From Siphlonurus alternatus (lineage: Eukaryota > Arthropoda > Insecta > Ephemeroptera > Siphlonuridae), in contig OX463781.1 in assembly GCA_949825025.1 (NCBI GenBank), positions 23,257,538-23,321,537 of the forward strand: a DNA stretch of 64,000 nucleotides, given 5' to 3'. Within the stretch, counting starts at the first letter, position 1. Every line of letters starts with the position of its first letter. Of this stretch, positions 1-13,900 are shown piece after piece. The translations under genes were made by a program, and so were the position numbers. The notes under the pieces are model-generated. The model saw nothing but the letters and a program-made list of their open reading frames with translations. It did not search any database and had not been told where the DNA came from.

Positions 1-96
1 GACGTAGTGGATGAGGTCCATGGCTCGTCGCATCTGGCAGAAGACAGTGTCGCGGTTCTCGCGCGCGCTCAGGCACTCTGGGTGGCGCAGGCACGT
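1..96 (-). CDS. alpha-Catulin: alpha-catulin coding exon 5 (cut by window edge)
   Basis: Acceptor GTTTGCAG|ACG opens 32 codons starting TCLRHPECLSARENRDTVFC and running to MDLIHYV at base 1. It continues exon 4 in frame (SSK-TCLRHP), as in the vertebrate protein. No donor is visible, so the exon continues outside the window. Confidence 0.92.
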
Positions 97-1891
97 CTGC
101 AAACACCACCAACACACGTGAGCACCATCTGCTAAGCAATAAATATAATGTGAGAAATGGATGAGACGTGAACCCATAAGAACAAAGTATTGTACTCTCC
201 ATTTTCTACTTCGTTCATATGTCTAAAATAATAGAGAAATAAATCATTGTATTTTTTTTTTTTATGTTTTAAAGTATAAAAAATTAATAGTTTGAGACAC
301 TATAAAGTATATTTTTAAAGCTGTATAAAAAGAATTCTTGTTCTTTTCAACACAGAAATAGATAGTAAGTTAGAAACTTTATTCAGAGGTGAAACTTTAA
401 ATCAACTTGTTTAATTATCAAAAAGGTTAAATATACTCACAAATTCTCAATTTTTGTTTCAGCAATGTAAAATCTTATCTCTTATTATCATTAAAATAAC
501 TAGAAAGTAGAAAATAACATTTGAATTATATAATCTCTAAATAAATGAATTTGTAAAAACAATTTACAGCTACAGATATATTATTATAATAATGTTTTTT
601 CAATTAAATACTAAATAAAAAATAAATCAGTAAATTATGACAAAAAAAAAAGTAGAAGAATAAAACCATCCTATAATTTTCCTTCATAAAGTAATTGCTC
701 GTAAAACAAAAAAAGAGGAAGCGCGTATAGAATTAATTTATTTTCCCCCTTTTTTCCCCCTCTCCTACACTACCTCATCGTCATCCAATTATAACTAGAG
801 CGGTTGGGGGAGGGTACCTTGGATGAGGTGAGCAGCATCATCGTGGACCGTTCCAACACCTGCCGTGCGGCCGCCATCTGCGCACGCCGCCTTCCATCCT
901 TGAGGTCTCCATGTCGGTCGCCCGTGAGGTGCGCCAGTTCAACCATTTCAGCACCAAACTGAGAGAACGCTTTCACGAACTCTGTGAAGTTACTCACTCC
1001 CTCTAGTCTTCCTAGTGACCTTGCAACCTGAAACAGGTGTAAAGTTTAGCTAAAATGGGTTAAAGTTTGCTTTAAAGTTAATATAATGGGTGCGATTCAC
1101 GAAGCAGCTAGCCAGGTTTATCTTAACCACGTTTAGCTTCACCACGTTTAACTATACGTGTTAAATCACCTAGTTAAACGTGGTTAGAAACCTGGCTAGC
1201 TTTACTTTGTGAATCGCGCCCAATATGGTTTTATTTATCGAGTCTCTGCACTTGGATGAATTAATTGTACCTTCAAAATGAGATATATTTCTTCAATTAT
1301 TGTTTATTTGTAACCATGAAAAAATAAACCTCATAGCAGAATATGCATTCATTCCGAAGCAAATAGAACCAGGTTAACTTGTGTGAAGGGAAATTAATTA
1401 AAAAAAATTATTTCGATGATTTTTACTTCAGCATTGCAGCAGCAATATATAAAAGCACATATAATGTTAATATTTTAGTGGTCTTTAAATATGACATTTA
1501 AACTTCGTGTCCTTGATTTTCAAGGTCACCACCGACCACAGTAAGGTCAATTCCAAATACTTCCACGAGTACAAAATAATATTTTTGAAGTTTATAAAAC
1601 ATGTGACGTCAGTAACTCATCTATTTATAGCTCTAACCCCAAACTTAAATTTTGATAAAGGGTAAACTAAATTCAATCTTATCATCCATACGAACACACC
1701 CTAACATTATTTAAACTTTAGATCAAAACTGATATGGTGTTCAAAATTTACGAATAATAAAAAAACTTACATATATACACGCAATAATAATATAAATTAC
1801 AATTGCTACTGGAGTACTATATTATTATTTTTTTAAAAATTTAATATTTTTAAAGTAAATATTATCAGGAAGGTTATTTTATGCTTGAAGC

Positions 1892-1940
<49 letters not shown>

Positions 1941-4900
1941 CCATAAATTCAGAGAAGATGCGTTTTTTGAAGCTGCTTAATATAATTAGCATTCTTCATT
2001 ATGTTGAAAAAAGTGAAATGTTTTTAATAATATAATATAACCCTCATAGTCAAACGAACGATTCTTAGCAAAACTGTGAAGTTTCTTAAGTCTTCCAATA
2101 TTATTTTTACGTTTTTTACTCTTAAATTCTATCACTGTGAGTATAGAGTTGATTGCGCTGACGTCATGCCCCTGTAAGTTAGGCTGCCCTATGGAGGACC
2201 AGAATGCACAGACTAGTATATAAACAAATTACATATTGATTTTTTTTCACTCTATTAAACAAAATAAATCAATTTTAAAAAATTGTAAAATACACCAATA
2301 AATGTATAAAAAAAAATCCCATCACTATAGAACAATCAAAACTATTTTATTTATTTTTTTTTTGTCATTTCTCCTATCTAATGCCATAGTAAATAAAATG
2401 GACCTCCACTTTCTCTTTTCTACCCTCCTGACCGTCCGTATACCTGCTATGCTATTTTTCCTCGTAAACAAAAACAGCAAACAACTCTAAACCCTAGCTT
2501 ATACTGTATATTTTTCACCTCTATGCATGTATCCGTTTTTAGATTGAAACAAGATTAGAAAAACTATAATCATTATACTTTCGGCTACTTCCGGGTAGTA
2601 AGCTATAATTTATTGGACTATACTTATAATATACTAGAGATTATTTTTGCGTGCTGTTGTTATTTTTAGACTACTTTAGTGATGCGTGTTCCGAAGTCAT
2701 CCGGGGGGGCCTAATGATGATCTAGATAGCACTCCCACGCAATTGCTCGAGCTAGCGTGATAACGAGGTGAACGCTACAATGAGCACCAGCGAGAGACGG
2801 TTCGCACACGCCAATGGAGAACAGAAGGAAGGAGCGTGCATGCTCCGACACGCTCGCACGACTGCATTAACATGCTGCAAGCTGAATGAATGGGGAGGAA
2901 CACCTTTCATTATATCGCATCGTTTTACTGATTTAATTTCATGGTCAATACCATTATAACTTTTTAAAATATTGTTTTTCTTTGATAAAAAAGTTATCAG
3001 GATTTTTTTTTTCCTTCTTCATTTTCTTAAATATCAAAATAATAACATATCGCGGTACAGCTTACTTTTTGACTGTTTATACATTGTTTCTCCATATTCT
3101 TGGTATTCTTAAAAGGTTTAATATAAGTACACCTAATTTTATTAATGTGCTTCTAAATTTCGTACAAAAGTTTCGTTTTAAAATGTTATAATCTCATAAA
3201 ATAATAATAATATTATTTATCGTTACATATTTTCTTATTTAAAAGCTATTTTTTGTTACATCATGTATTACTTTATTTTAACATGCAATTTTACCTTATT
3301 TCATATTTTCTGTATAAAAAGAAACTACTAACAATGTAAAACAACTATAAAAGATTGAAAAATAAAAAAAGAAATCATTCCGATTTGGCAGAGCATCGTA
3401 AGTAATCCGTTTACAACATGTATTATTTTGTATTCTACATGGAAATACACAGAAGATGGGAGTCATGTTGCAGTTTGCATAATAATCATGCAAGCATCAG
3501 CTAATATAGCAAGTAGTATTGTTACTGTTGTATATATTGAACTGTTGCCAAAGTTCAAGCTGCTGTCTTTCGACCACATTTTACTTGAAGATATAAAGAG
3601 AATTTGTAGCAGCAAATTTGCTATCATTGCATACAATATTATGTTTAGCTCTTATATCAGCATGCAACTTTCTGTAAACACTGGAGAGAAACATGAATGT
3701 TTTCATTTAAAATACACACAGCTGGAGTTTACTTCAACAGCAATGGATTAAAGAGCATATATATTTGAATGTTTATCACAAAGTAAGAGCTTATTTCAAC
3801 GTATATTTTGCATGAAAAGTTAGATAACATCACAACTTATTTACAGCTAAAGCAACAAACGTATACATATAATATTGAAGTAACATTTTCATAAAAATAA
3901 TAAAATAAACATGAATTTTATTTAATCTTATTTATTTATGGAACTGCTCTTATTATTATATTTCAAGTTTATGCCTTACCTGTGCAATGACTTAAAGACA
4001 TGTAAATAATTAAGTAAAGGCATGTTAACCAGCTCAAAATTTGTCTATATGCTTGCAGTGATATGATAAACTGTAGAGAACAATTAATGCTTTTACCAAA
4101 GACAAAGCTGTTATGGAGATTTCTCGGTTTTCCTAATAACACTTGCGTTACCATCGAGGGGAAGTACGTGTACCAGCAAATTTTTAAATTAAAATAATAA
4201 TTATCGTAAGAACCATTCGGCTTGTATAGTCTTTGTGATTTTTACAACGTGGTTCCCGTACCTTGTCTTGTGCGAGGAGCAGTTGCTTGACAACCACGAT
4301 GTCCGCGAGCAGCAGCACACGCGTCACGGAGCCGAGCAGACATCGCGCGGCGCGCACCACCGAGCCCCGGTCTGTGATGCTCTCTGTGAGCGCCGCTTGG
4401 CACAGCTTCTCTATCGAGCAACCTGCAACCAACACACGCTCTTAGCTTGCACCTTGATGGACACCGCTTAACTTGATGTACGCTGCTAGAAATATAACAA
4501 AGTGCTTACTATAAAACAGTTCACTTAATTTTTAAAATGTCATTTCAATTCATTGTCGTATGAAGCGAGTGAAATATAATTTCTCCAAATCGGTTCCAGC
4601 ATCGATACAAACTACACGGTGATGCTTGATCTATATCCCACTCACCCTTCGCATGGTAACCTCAACCACCCAGGTACTCTATATTTTTGTAAGTTATTGT
4701 ACGCTGCTGCGACTTAATATATCTATACAGATAATTATATATGTATATATATATATGCTGTATATATCATAAATTTATATGATATTCTTTATTGATTCTG
4801 TCTATGCAATATTATAATTTATTGCAGTTTAGCACTGTTATAAGAAACCGAGGAAATGTACACATTTTAACGCAGGACAGGTGAAGAAACGAGTGATCTT

Positions 4901-7900
4901 TGTTTTATTTGTGATGAGACAATAATAAATATTTACTAAAACATTTTTTATATATATATATTGTATAAAAAAATGTTTTTCTGGCCATTGTTAAAGATTC
5001 GATTCATTTCAAACTTTTCTATAATGCAACCTTTCCGATTTTGTGTGCTCAACAATCAAACTAAAAGCTTTTTAAATATCCTTTTGTTCTCAAGTTGGGT
5101 TCAATTATATTGCAAATTGTCAGCTGAAAATGCAAGCTAATTTTACAGTGTGCTTGAGTAATCTAATATTTGATGAAAGAGAAATTGAGATGTAGCCTAA
5201 AGCTATGTAATCTAGTCGCGTATAAAGCAAAAGCTGACGTCGTAATCGCATAGGGTCGGACATAGAACAGACAATTCAAAGCACTCGCTTCTTGTTGCAT
5301 AAATATTTGATTTTACAACACAGATGTTACAAATGTATTCAGTAAGATTATAGTACTATACAGTCAACTACAAAAAAAAAATATATATATATATATGGAA
5401 TTATACAGCACGTGTTTGAATTCCTTCCCTTTTATGACTTTTATGTGACGCACACAGAATCCCGCTAATATATTTTGACACATGAAATTTGATAAAACTG
5501 AACAGAAATTGAAATACATGAACTTTTCATAAATAATGGAACTGCGATCTTCATAATATTTCATAATATAATAATATTTTGACTACTAATATCTTGATCA
5601 AAATATAAATTATATAATAAAATTGGAAGCTTAGTTATTGAGTTTTGAGGTGTAATTTTACTCATTAAAACTTTCATCGATATTTAGTCATAAATCTTGA
5701 TATATTGTCTTACTAATAGCGTCGTAACTCTTACAGCTCTAATGTAGAATTTTTGAACAGGAACTTGTTTCCTTCTTAATATTCATCAAATTTTTGTGAT
5801 TTATCTTACATAACCTGATTGTTAGTCCATCGAACATTCTTAACATCGAGATCAATGTATTCCTCCACGAAACTTGTAAGTCAAGTCACGTCATATGTTC
5901 CACTTCTCGTCCCAACATTGTACAGAATTATTCAACAGACTTAGATGGACTTTCTTTCATCATCAAGTTTGACATGTTTTTCGTGTTGTTCAATTTTTGA
6001 ATCAATAAATTGACTATTTTAATGCATGGAATAAGATATAAAAAATACTTAGTCAATTGAAGATTTATCTATAGCATAAAAATGTCAATATATAAATATT
6101 ACAAATGAACGTAAAAATTTAGTTGTTAAAACAAAATACGTTTACTTTTATAATAAGAAGTTTTTTTATTCCTATAGAATTAAATTTATGTTTAAAAAAA
6201 AAGTAATCGTATTATTGAAATTTCAAAATGGATATCTTGAAAGTTTGTACCATGCACGCACGCTGAAAATTTAATATTTTAAATTTATTGTCTAAGGCAT
6301 AATTGTATTTTAATTGCTAAAATATAAATATTTATTTCCTTTAGAAACCCTAATGCACGCTATCTATTCTATTTTTTTATAATATTTCCATCTTTAAACG
6401 ATTATATATATAAACGTTTTTAACTTCAATTAAATTCAAAACAAAATATTTTTTATCGATTTCTTAAAACAGTATAAACAATGGTTTTCCATTGGAGATT
6501 CTTTAAAATATTAAATACATGTCATATCAGCATCAGCAAAGTAGCCTAAAATTGCAACTAAAGGTCATTTTTTTTATCGGTTATGACATTGACGTAGGGG
6601 CGTACTAAAACCTGATATGTACACTGCGCAAATAAAAAAAACAAAGACAAACAATGGTCTATATAAGCTACCAATGGAAATAAAATACACATAAAGGTGG
6701 ATTTACACGGGAGTTATTTCAGCAACGACGTTCTTGCAGTAAAAGCTATTTATAGCTACTTTTAGTGATTAAAAAAAAGCCTCAAATTTCAGTAGCCAGT
6801 TGTAACGCACCGAATAGCTAAATGATGATTGCGTATGAAGTTAATCATAACTATAAATAATACTATTACTAGAATTATCAAGAATTTCCACTTAATTAAA
6901 AAAGTAAACATTCACCTTATCATGAGTGAATTGGTATATATAGTTTATATATTATACATTAATTAGTAGAAAGCAGCACAGTAGCTGCGCAATTGTTATA
7001 CAGCCATCTTCGTTGACCTCGTGGTTCCGCATGACCGCTAACAATATTTAAGGTAAGATTTAACGGCAAAAAAAATCTGAATTTAACATAGCACTAAAAC
7101 GTAAGTCAATGATTAACCTACTTTCAAATTCTATTTTACAAATATCTTAAATATCAATGTGTTCGTAGGCCATATTTTTTCCAGCTTTTTTTATGCTTCA
7201 ACACTTTCAAAATAGAAGCAAAACATGCATACATTTTTTACCATTTTTTAGGATTTTAGATTATTAAAAACTGGACGATTCACAATTAGAAAATTCAGGT
7301 TTTCCATTGTTTTGTTGGTCAATGTTGTACTCACCAGCGGCTCTGGCCTCCTTGCAGGACTCGTACATGTCCTCGCGAATCTCAGGGTTGTCATCCGCGA
7401 TAGTTTCTCCCACGGTGACGAAGCGGTCGACTGCGAGGCTCACGGCCTGGCCCACCCTCGCGACGGCCCGCATGACGCGAGCTGAGGTGGCGCCTCCAGC
7501 CATCCCCCCTGGGCCCGCGCACTCATTGTGGTGGTTGATTAGCGTCGAGATCTACGCAAACATCGCCAAGTGAATATGCTGTGAGGACACTAAAAAACTC
7601 ACCGTATTTGCTTTTGTCAGAGTTTTTTTTTTCACTTTTTTACTTTTATAGACGTGAATGAATAAAAAGAATGTTGCAAAAATGTTACCTGAAAATTAGT
7701 GATAAGAAACAATTCACGTTATGGAAAGTAAAAATATTTAAAAAAATACATAAGTTAATTACTTGTAGGTACTTTTTCAAATTTTAGTTTGTAATTTTCA
7801 TTTATGGAATAACATATATTATGATCTCTTCTGTATAATATGTTATAAAGTATTGTATAAAGCAAAAGGACAAGGTAATTTATCATCCAGTCTTACTTTT

Positions 7901-10900
7901 GCATGGGTATGCTAATGTGATACTGGATAATAATTTTTAATTTTAGTAACCCCTGTGCACTATATCATAGGGATTTTTTTTTTATAAAAATAGAATACAT
8001 AAATTTCCTTTAATACGGGTATATATAGCTTAGGCAGACCCAATTTCACACCTGACCGCAAGAATCTCAGCTTTACAACGAATTCCTTAAAATAATCGTT
8101 TATCATGTTATAATATTGCTATAGGACATGAACATAGTTTAAAATATAATCTGATACTAACAAATTGAAATATTTAGATATCGGCACTTAAGCGTAACGA
8201 AACAGACTTAACCCTACAATAAATGGATTCGTTCTTACAATACACTGAGAATAAAGTTAAAATTTAAGTTAAGCGTCAAAAATATTTAAGTTCCTTCTTA
8301 TGGGCATAAATTGTACACGAATTTCAAATAGGTATGAATAACAATGTAAACTCATAAAAATTATAGGCTTACACATTTATGAATCCATTAGTTATGCACA
8401 AATACACTTGCGAGAGAAATTCATAAAATTTTCAGGAAACATTTCGAAAGTATTTTTGTTTTCAAGAAAACTTTTAAGATAAGAAACAATTGTTCTCTAA
8501 AGGGTTACATTCTTGTCGTAATTGTGTGCTTAAAATACCTTGCGTAAAATGTTAGCTTTAAATTTTGTGAATTCTCCTTTTTCAGCTATTCAGGGGCAGA
8601 CTATGCTATTTGCTTTTCATATATGTTCAAACAGTTGCATACTTTACAGGATCCTACTACATTCATGCCCATACAACAGCAACTAAACTTTATAATGTAA
8701 GTTAACGGATAAATTGCTCAAATAATATTTTACGTAAATAGTATATTAGATTTTAAAAATGCATGCATCCCATTTTATAATTAAAAGTCTCATTTTATAG
8801 GTACTTGGCATGCGCTATCTATTATTTAATTATTTTTTTTTATTTAAAAAAAGTGCACTATGATGTATTTTGCAGCGTTTTTGGAATGCCAGTGTGTCAG
8901 GAGTGCAGCAGTGCTGCAAATAACGGCGCCTAGCAAGCAAGCGAATGAGCGGCTAAGCGGGTCTTACTGCTCGGCATACCGGAGCTTCAGGATCAATAAT
9001 AAACCGTATAATCAGATACTGCAAATATTGAATGAAATTCGTACTCTGTAGTGAGTTATCTATCAATCATATTCAGACTATTCAAAGAGATGTTCCATCT
9101 CTTTCTGATCTATATTTATTGATTTTTATACATTGTGTGTATTTTGATTACGTCTGTAAAATAAATATAATTTAAATAAAAAAAAAATGCTTTTAAATAG
9201 ATTAATATATAATTTAAAATAAATTTATGCCTTAGTAAGGATTAATTAGTTTAAAAATAAAAAATTCATTTGGTTTAATTTATTCCTACCTCGAACTTTC
9301 TAGAAGCTTTGTTATAGTTTTAGAATTTATTTTAAATAATAATCTTTTGTCTTCTTATAAGCTATGAAGTTGAAATACGTTTTCAAGTTTTAAATATTTT
9401 AATGCAACCAACGTAAGTATGTATTTATTTAGAAAAAGTGCTATTATTATACTCTTAAAAAGAAATTAAAATTAATTATTTGATAACTACTTCGTTCGAT
9501 TTTTTTTTTTTTAATTATGAGCAATCTTAAGGGGCATTCACAAAGCCCTAAGGCCACATTTAGGGCTCGATAATTTAAAGCCCGATTTTAGGCATGCTTT
9601 TTAGACTCAAAATTTCTGGTCTTAAATTATCGAGCCCTAAATGTAGCCTTAGGGCTTTGTGAATGCCCCTTCTTATTTTTAATAGTCAAAATCATAATAT
9701 TAAATATTTTACAACCTTTTAAAAGGCAATCTTTGTTTTATGCATTTTCTTCAATTAAAAAACAAAAATAAATTTACAAACATATTTTTTATTAATAGCT
9801 GGAATATTTACCGAACAAAATTCATGAAACGTGATCAGACGTACAAAAATTACAAGGAGCCCACGAAATGGAAGAACTCTCAAGATAGCATGTAAAATAC
9901 TACTTTACGTGTCGAACCGAAGAGGAAAAGATTTGCACGTCTCTCCTGAGAGATATAAATTGAAAATCGATGACTCCGTCACGTCGCTTTTTGGCCGCAA
10001 GGAAAAGATTAATAAGGTGTCATTTTTATTGCAAAAGTGGCATTTTTATATTGTCATAAGAAAGATAAATTACAAACTTTTTGTTTATTTCCAAAAAGAA
10101 TTATCATAATATATAGTTCCATTATTTAAAACTAACTTTTTTTTTCAAAAAAAAAAAGGATTGTGTAATTATTATTTATTAGTATTAATTATGAAATATG
10201 GTTACAATATTATAATTTTTAGGTAAGAAAAACAAAAGAAGGAAAATACTGTATTAAGTTTTAGTATTCCAGTTTTAAACCTGACGTTTATCACAATTTA
10301 CTAAGAAACAGAAGATTAGATTAAGAAAGTTTTTATACATGTTAAAATTTAATAAAAAATTATGATAATGTTTACAATCTTAAATTCAGTTAATGTTTTG
10401 GAAACTATCCAAAAACTCTATTCAACAAGTAAATATATTAAAATATGTTACTGTAAAATATATGTATTTTAAAAAAAAATATGTGAATAATGTCCATCTT
10501 CTTTTACTACAATTTTTTGAAGAAACTTCTCCTTTCCTTTTTTTTCTCTTACGAAGCAAGAAGAGAAAAGTAGCTATTGATATAGCGAACCAAAGAACCT
10601 CCTCAGTGTAGATAAGGGGGTGAAGTTTCATATGAGTGAGGAGCCAGGAAGGGGAAGGAGACTGTAGAAAGAAGATGATGACGTGAATAGCAACATTTAA
10701 AGAGGGTTGCTTTATGCTTTTATATTGAAGAAAGTAAAAAAGTGGAAAAGAAAAGAAAAAAATTTTGAATAGCTAACTTCTTGTCTATATAATATCAATA
10801 TTACAGCAGTTACATACATTAACTAAATTTATGTTTCCTTTAGTCATATATCATTTTTATTTTATGATAGACTTACTATATAGTAGTATGGCATGACCAT

Positions 10901-13900
10901 TATATATAAAGTGAATTTGTTAGTGCACGACAAAAAATGATCAAACTTGTTGGATTTTTGATCTAGAGAGTAAGCATGTAAATAAAAAAATATACATGGA
11001 ATCATACTCTTAAGTTGAAGTACTAAAAATACAGCAGGATAAAAATGTTATGTTAAGAGATTTATTTAAAATATTTTATGCGGCTTTGTTTATTGAATTC
11101 TTACTTTGAGTTACATATTGTGTTTTTTAACAATAAAAGTTGTATGTTTTACAAAATCTTTTCTTCATATCCTATGTATGTATCGTTATTTATAAATGAA
11201 AACCTCTCTATACATGATTTACTACACATGTATAAATTAAATTACTATATGCGAAATTGGATTAGTCATGAATTTATACGATTTCTATTTTGTTTGTAAT
11301 TATTTCCTGCTATAATTATGTTATAAATTATATTATATTGTACCTTTTTATATGTTTATTTTATTTATTAATGAATATAACAATTTATAATATCTTGTTT
11401 TAAATTATTGTTAAGTATCTTAATTAAAAAATGAAACGCAATCGATTATTAGCAATTGAATTAATATTGTTCGATTATTGAAAGTTCTTTTACGAAAATT
11501 ATAAACAATTTAATGAATTGAACATTTTCTTTACTTCCAATAACAACACAATCACCGGTGCACCGTAAAAACAAAACATAAAAAACTTATTTTCTCTTTC
11601 TCTCATCACATGCTCTTAAACTTTTCTACTTACTCTAAAGATGCTATATATAGAGAAGAAAATGGAACATTTGATGTAACATTCAATCAATTTTTATTGA
11701 CTAAAAAAAACACAACAATTTGTCGCTTTATAAATATATAAACAATTTCTTTTTGCATTCAAAATAGTATTTTCTTTAATCTAGATTATTATTACTGTTC
11801 TATTTTTATCGCAAACATAATGCATTATCATACACAAAAAGATAACATCAATATTTTTAGTAAAAATAAATGCCTCCTATTTGGAAAATTGATGCACATT
11901 CTATTATCTAAATTATTATAACATTTAAAATATTTTCTAACACTGCAACATTAAATTTATCGAATAATGATTAAATCTAATCTGTAACAAAATTGAAATA
12001 TATTTCAATCATTTTTCCATTTATAATAATTGATTTTACAGTAAAATTACTAAAATTGAATTCTTTTTTTTTTTAAGTTAACATTAATTTCATAACATTT
12101 ACTCCAAATTAAAATGCATCACATTATATTTAATTATTTTTTTAATATTGTAACAATTTTTTTTAAATTTATATATATTATATATATATATATATATTTG
12201 CATTATATAATAATTATATTACATTCTACTTTAAATCTAATATTACATCTAGAAGACAACATTTATATCAAGCTTATTTTTAATAATTGTTTTTTAATAA
12301 TTTTACGAACCTGATGTCTATGGGAGACTGCTGCCATGGTTAAGACTGATAGAGAAGGAAGCAAAAGTTACACTGTAGTATGTATCGTATCGGCGGCGGG
12401 TGGGTGGGCGGGCGGGCGGGCTTGAGTGTTTGGTAAGTTACGAAGGGGTAGGAAGGTAGGCCACCACCAACAAGGAGTATAGGCTTAGGACAGCCCAGCA
12501 GTACGTTTGCAACACACTGCCTCGCAGCCGCTGCTTTTGCTACTGCTGCTGCTCCTTCTTTGTGGGCATGCGTATATGAGCTGATATCAGCAAGCAGCAG
12601 AAGCAGCGAGGAACCGAGAGAGCGAGAGCGGGCTTGCTAGCCAGCAGCCAGCGAGCAAGCGAACAGGGCCCTAACTGACACGTTAGATCAATAAAACAGA
12701 CAGCGTGGGGTAGAGCACAGCAGCAGCACACAGAGTAAAAGCAAGAGAGGTGCCACATAGCCTTTTAAAATGGAAAATTATATATTAGAAGTACAACCTG
12801 TTTACCACCAGCCGGCGCTTGCATGCTTACTTTGTTTTATATTATAATTATTATAGTGTATATTAATACCGTGGTGGCGTTAGCAAAATAATGTATTAAT
12901 TTAAATATTAGGGGTTGATTTTTGTAAAGGAGGGAATGTTATATAAATATTCAGGAGTTATTTAATAAAGGGAAGTTAAAACAAAAAAAAAGGGTAATTA
13001 TGGGCTAGAGATAATATTTTAAATATTTACGTCTTGGAGGTAATTATATAATATATACGTCGTTAGTGGTAGCTGCAGAGGAGATCGCACAGTTTAATTA
13101 GCCTGGAGACGAGGGGACTTTCAACACTTCTCTGACAATGTTTAAATTTGTGAGCGACTGGATTGTGTCTTTCCAATAACCAATTGATAAGTACGGTATT
13201 TTGACATGAAGAACAAAAATTACAACAGAAAAAAAAAATGAGCCAATAAAATTTGAAGCAAAAGCTTTTTTATATATAGAAGATAAGATGTTTGGTGCAA
13301 TAATTAATTATATGTTAATTTTGAAATTTAATTGTTTATATTCTAGTACGGAATTTAAATTTGCAAGGAAGAAAACAACTGAATTAAATTTACTTGAAGA
13401 AAAAGGCCTAGGGGATAAAATCTCCCTATCTGGAAGCTTTAATTAAATTTGCGTATTATGAGCAATTAAAGAAATTCTCTTGTTTCTCTCGTTTGTATTT
13501 TCTTTTCGCAAGGCAATATATGGTCTTATCAGATTAAATCTTCCCAATTTATTTTCTAAATCCACGCTTTAACTGAAAACTGTTACATAACTCGATCATA
13601 GGGTGCAAGACTTGACGATAGAGTTTTATTAATTAAAGTTTTTTCTAAAAGACACATCTTAAAGTATTGACTTTACTTGAAAAGGTATTTATAAATGCAC
13701 TTAACTTGTATATTGAAATGGTATGTACAGTCGTCGCCTAAGAAAATTTCTCTTTGCGGTCTTATTAATCAACATGCCTCGTAAGAATAACACAGGGAAT
13801 GGTGATTGACAAGGCTGCCAGCGGAAAATTTTCCAAGGCGACGAGTGTACAATAAAAATGTAATAAGTATCTAACTTGTCTGAAAATCTCATGCACCTTC

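Larger units (their letters stand above)
1028..4261 (-). other. alpha-catulin intron 3
   Basis: 3.2-kb AT-rich intron. It holds a foldback hairpin (1088-1221), an AG microsatellite (1894-1938) and a GC-richer patch at 2,690-2,900 with no recognisable coding homology. Two TGACGTCA palindromes occur at 1604 and 2159. An unrecognised 107-codon plus-strand ORF at 3428-3751 has no familiar motifs. Confidence 0.8.

Noticed and set aside
3428..3751. 107-codon plus-strand ORF in alpha-catulin intron 3
   Set aside because: Unrecognised sequence, no splice or promoter context, AT-rich; likely a chance opening. Not excluded by sequence alone.
4235..4471. Plus-strand ORFs opposite alpha-catulin exon 3
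   Set aside because: Overlap the well-supported minus-strand exon; no homology of their own.
1..7551. alpha-catenin assignment
   Set aside because: Blocks such as GAEMVELAHLTGDR, STMMLLTSSK and VGQAVSLAVDRFV follow alpha-catulin, not alpha-catenin.
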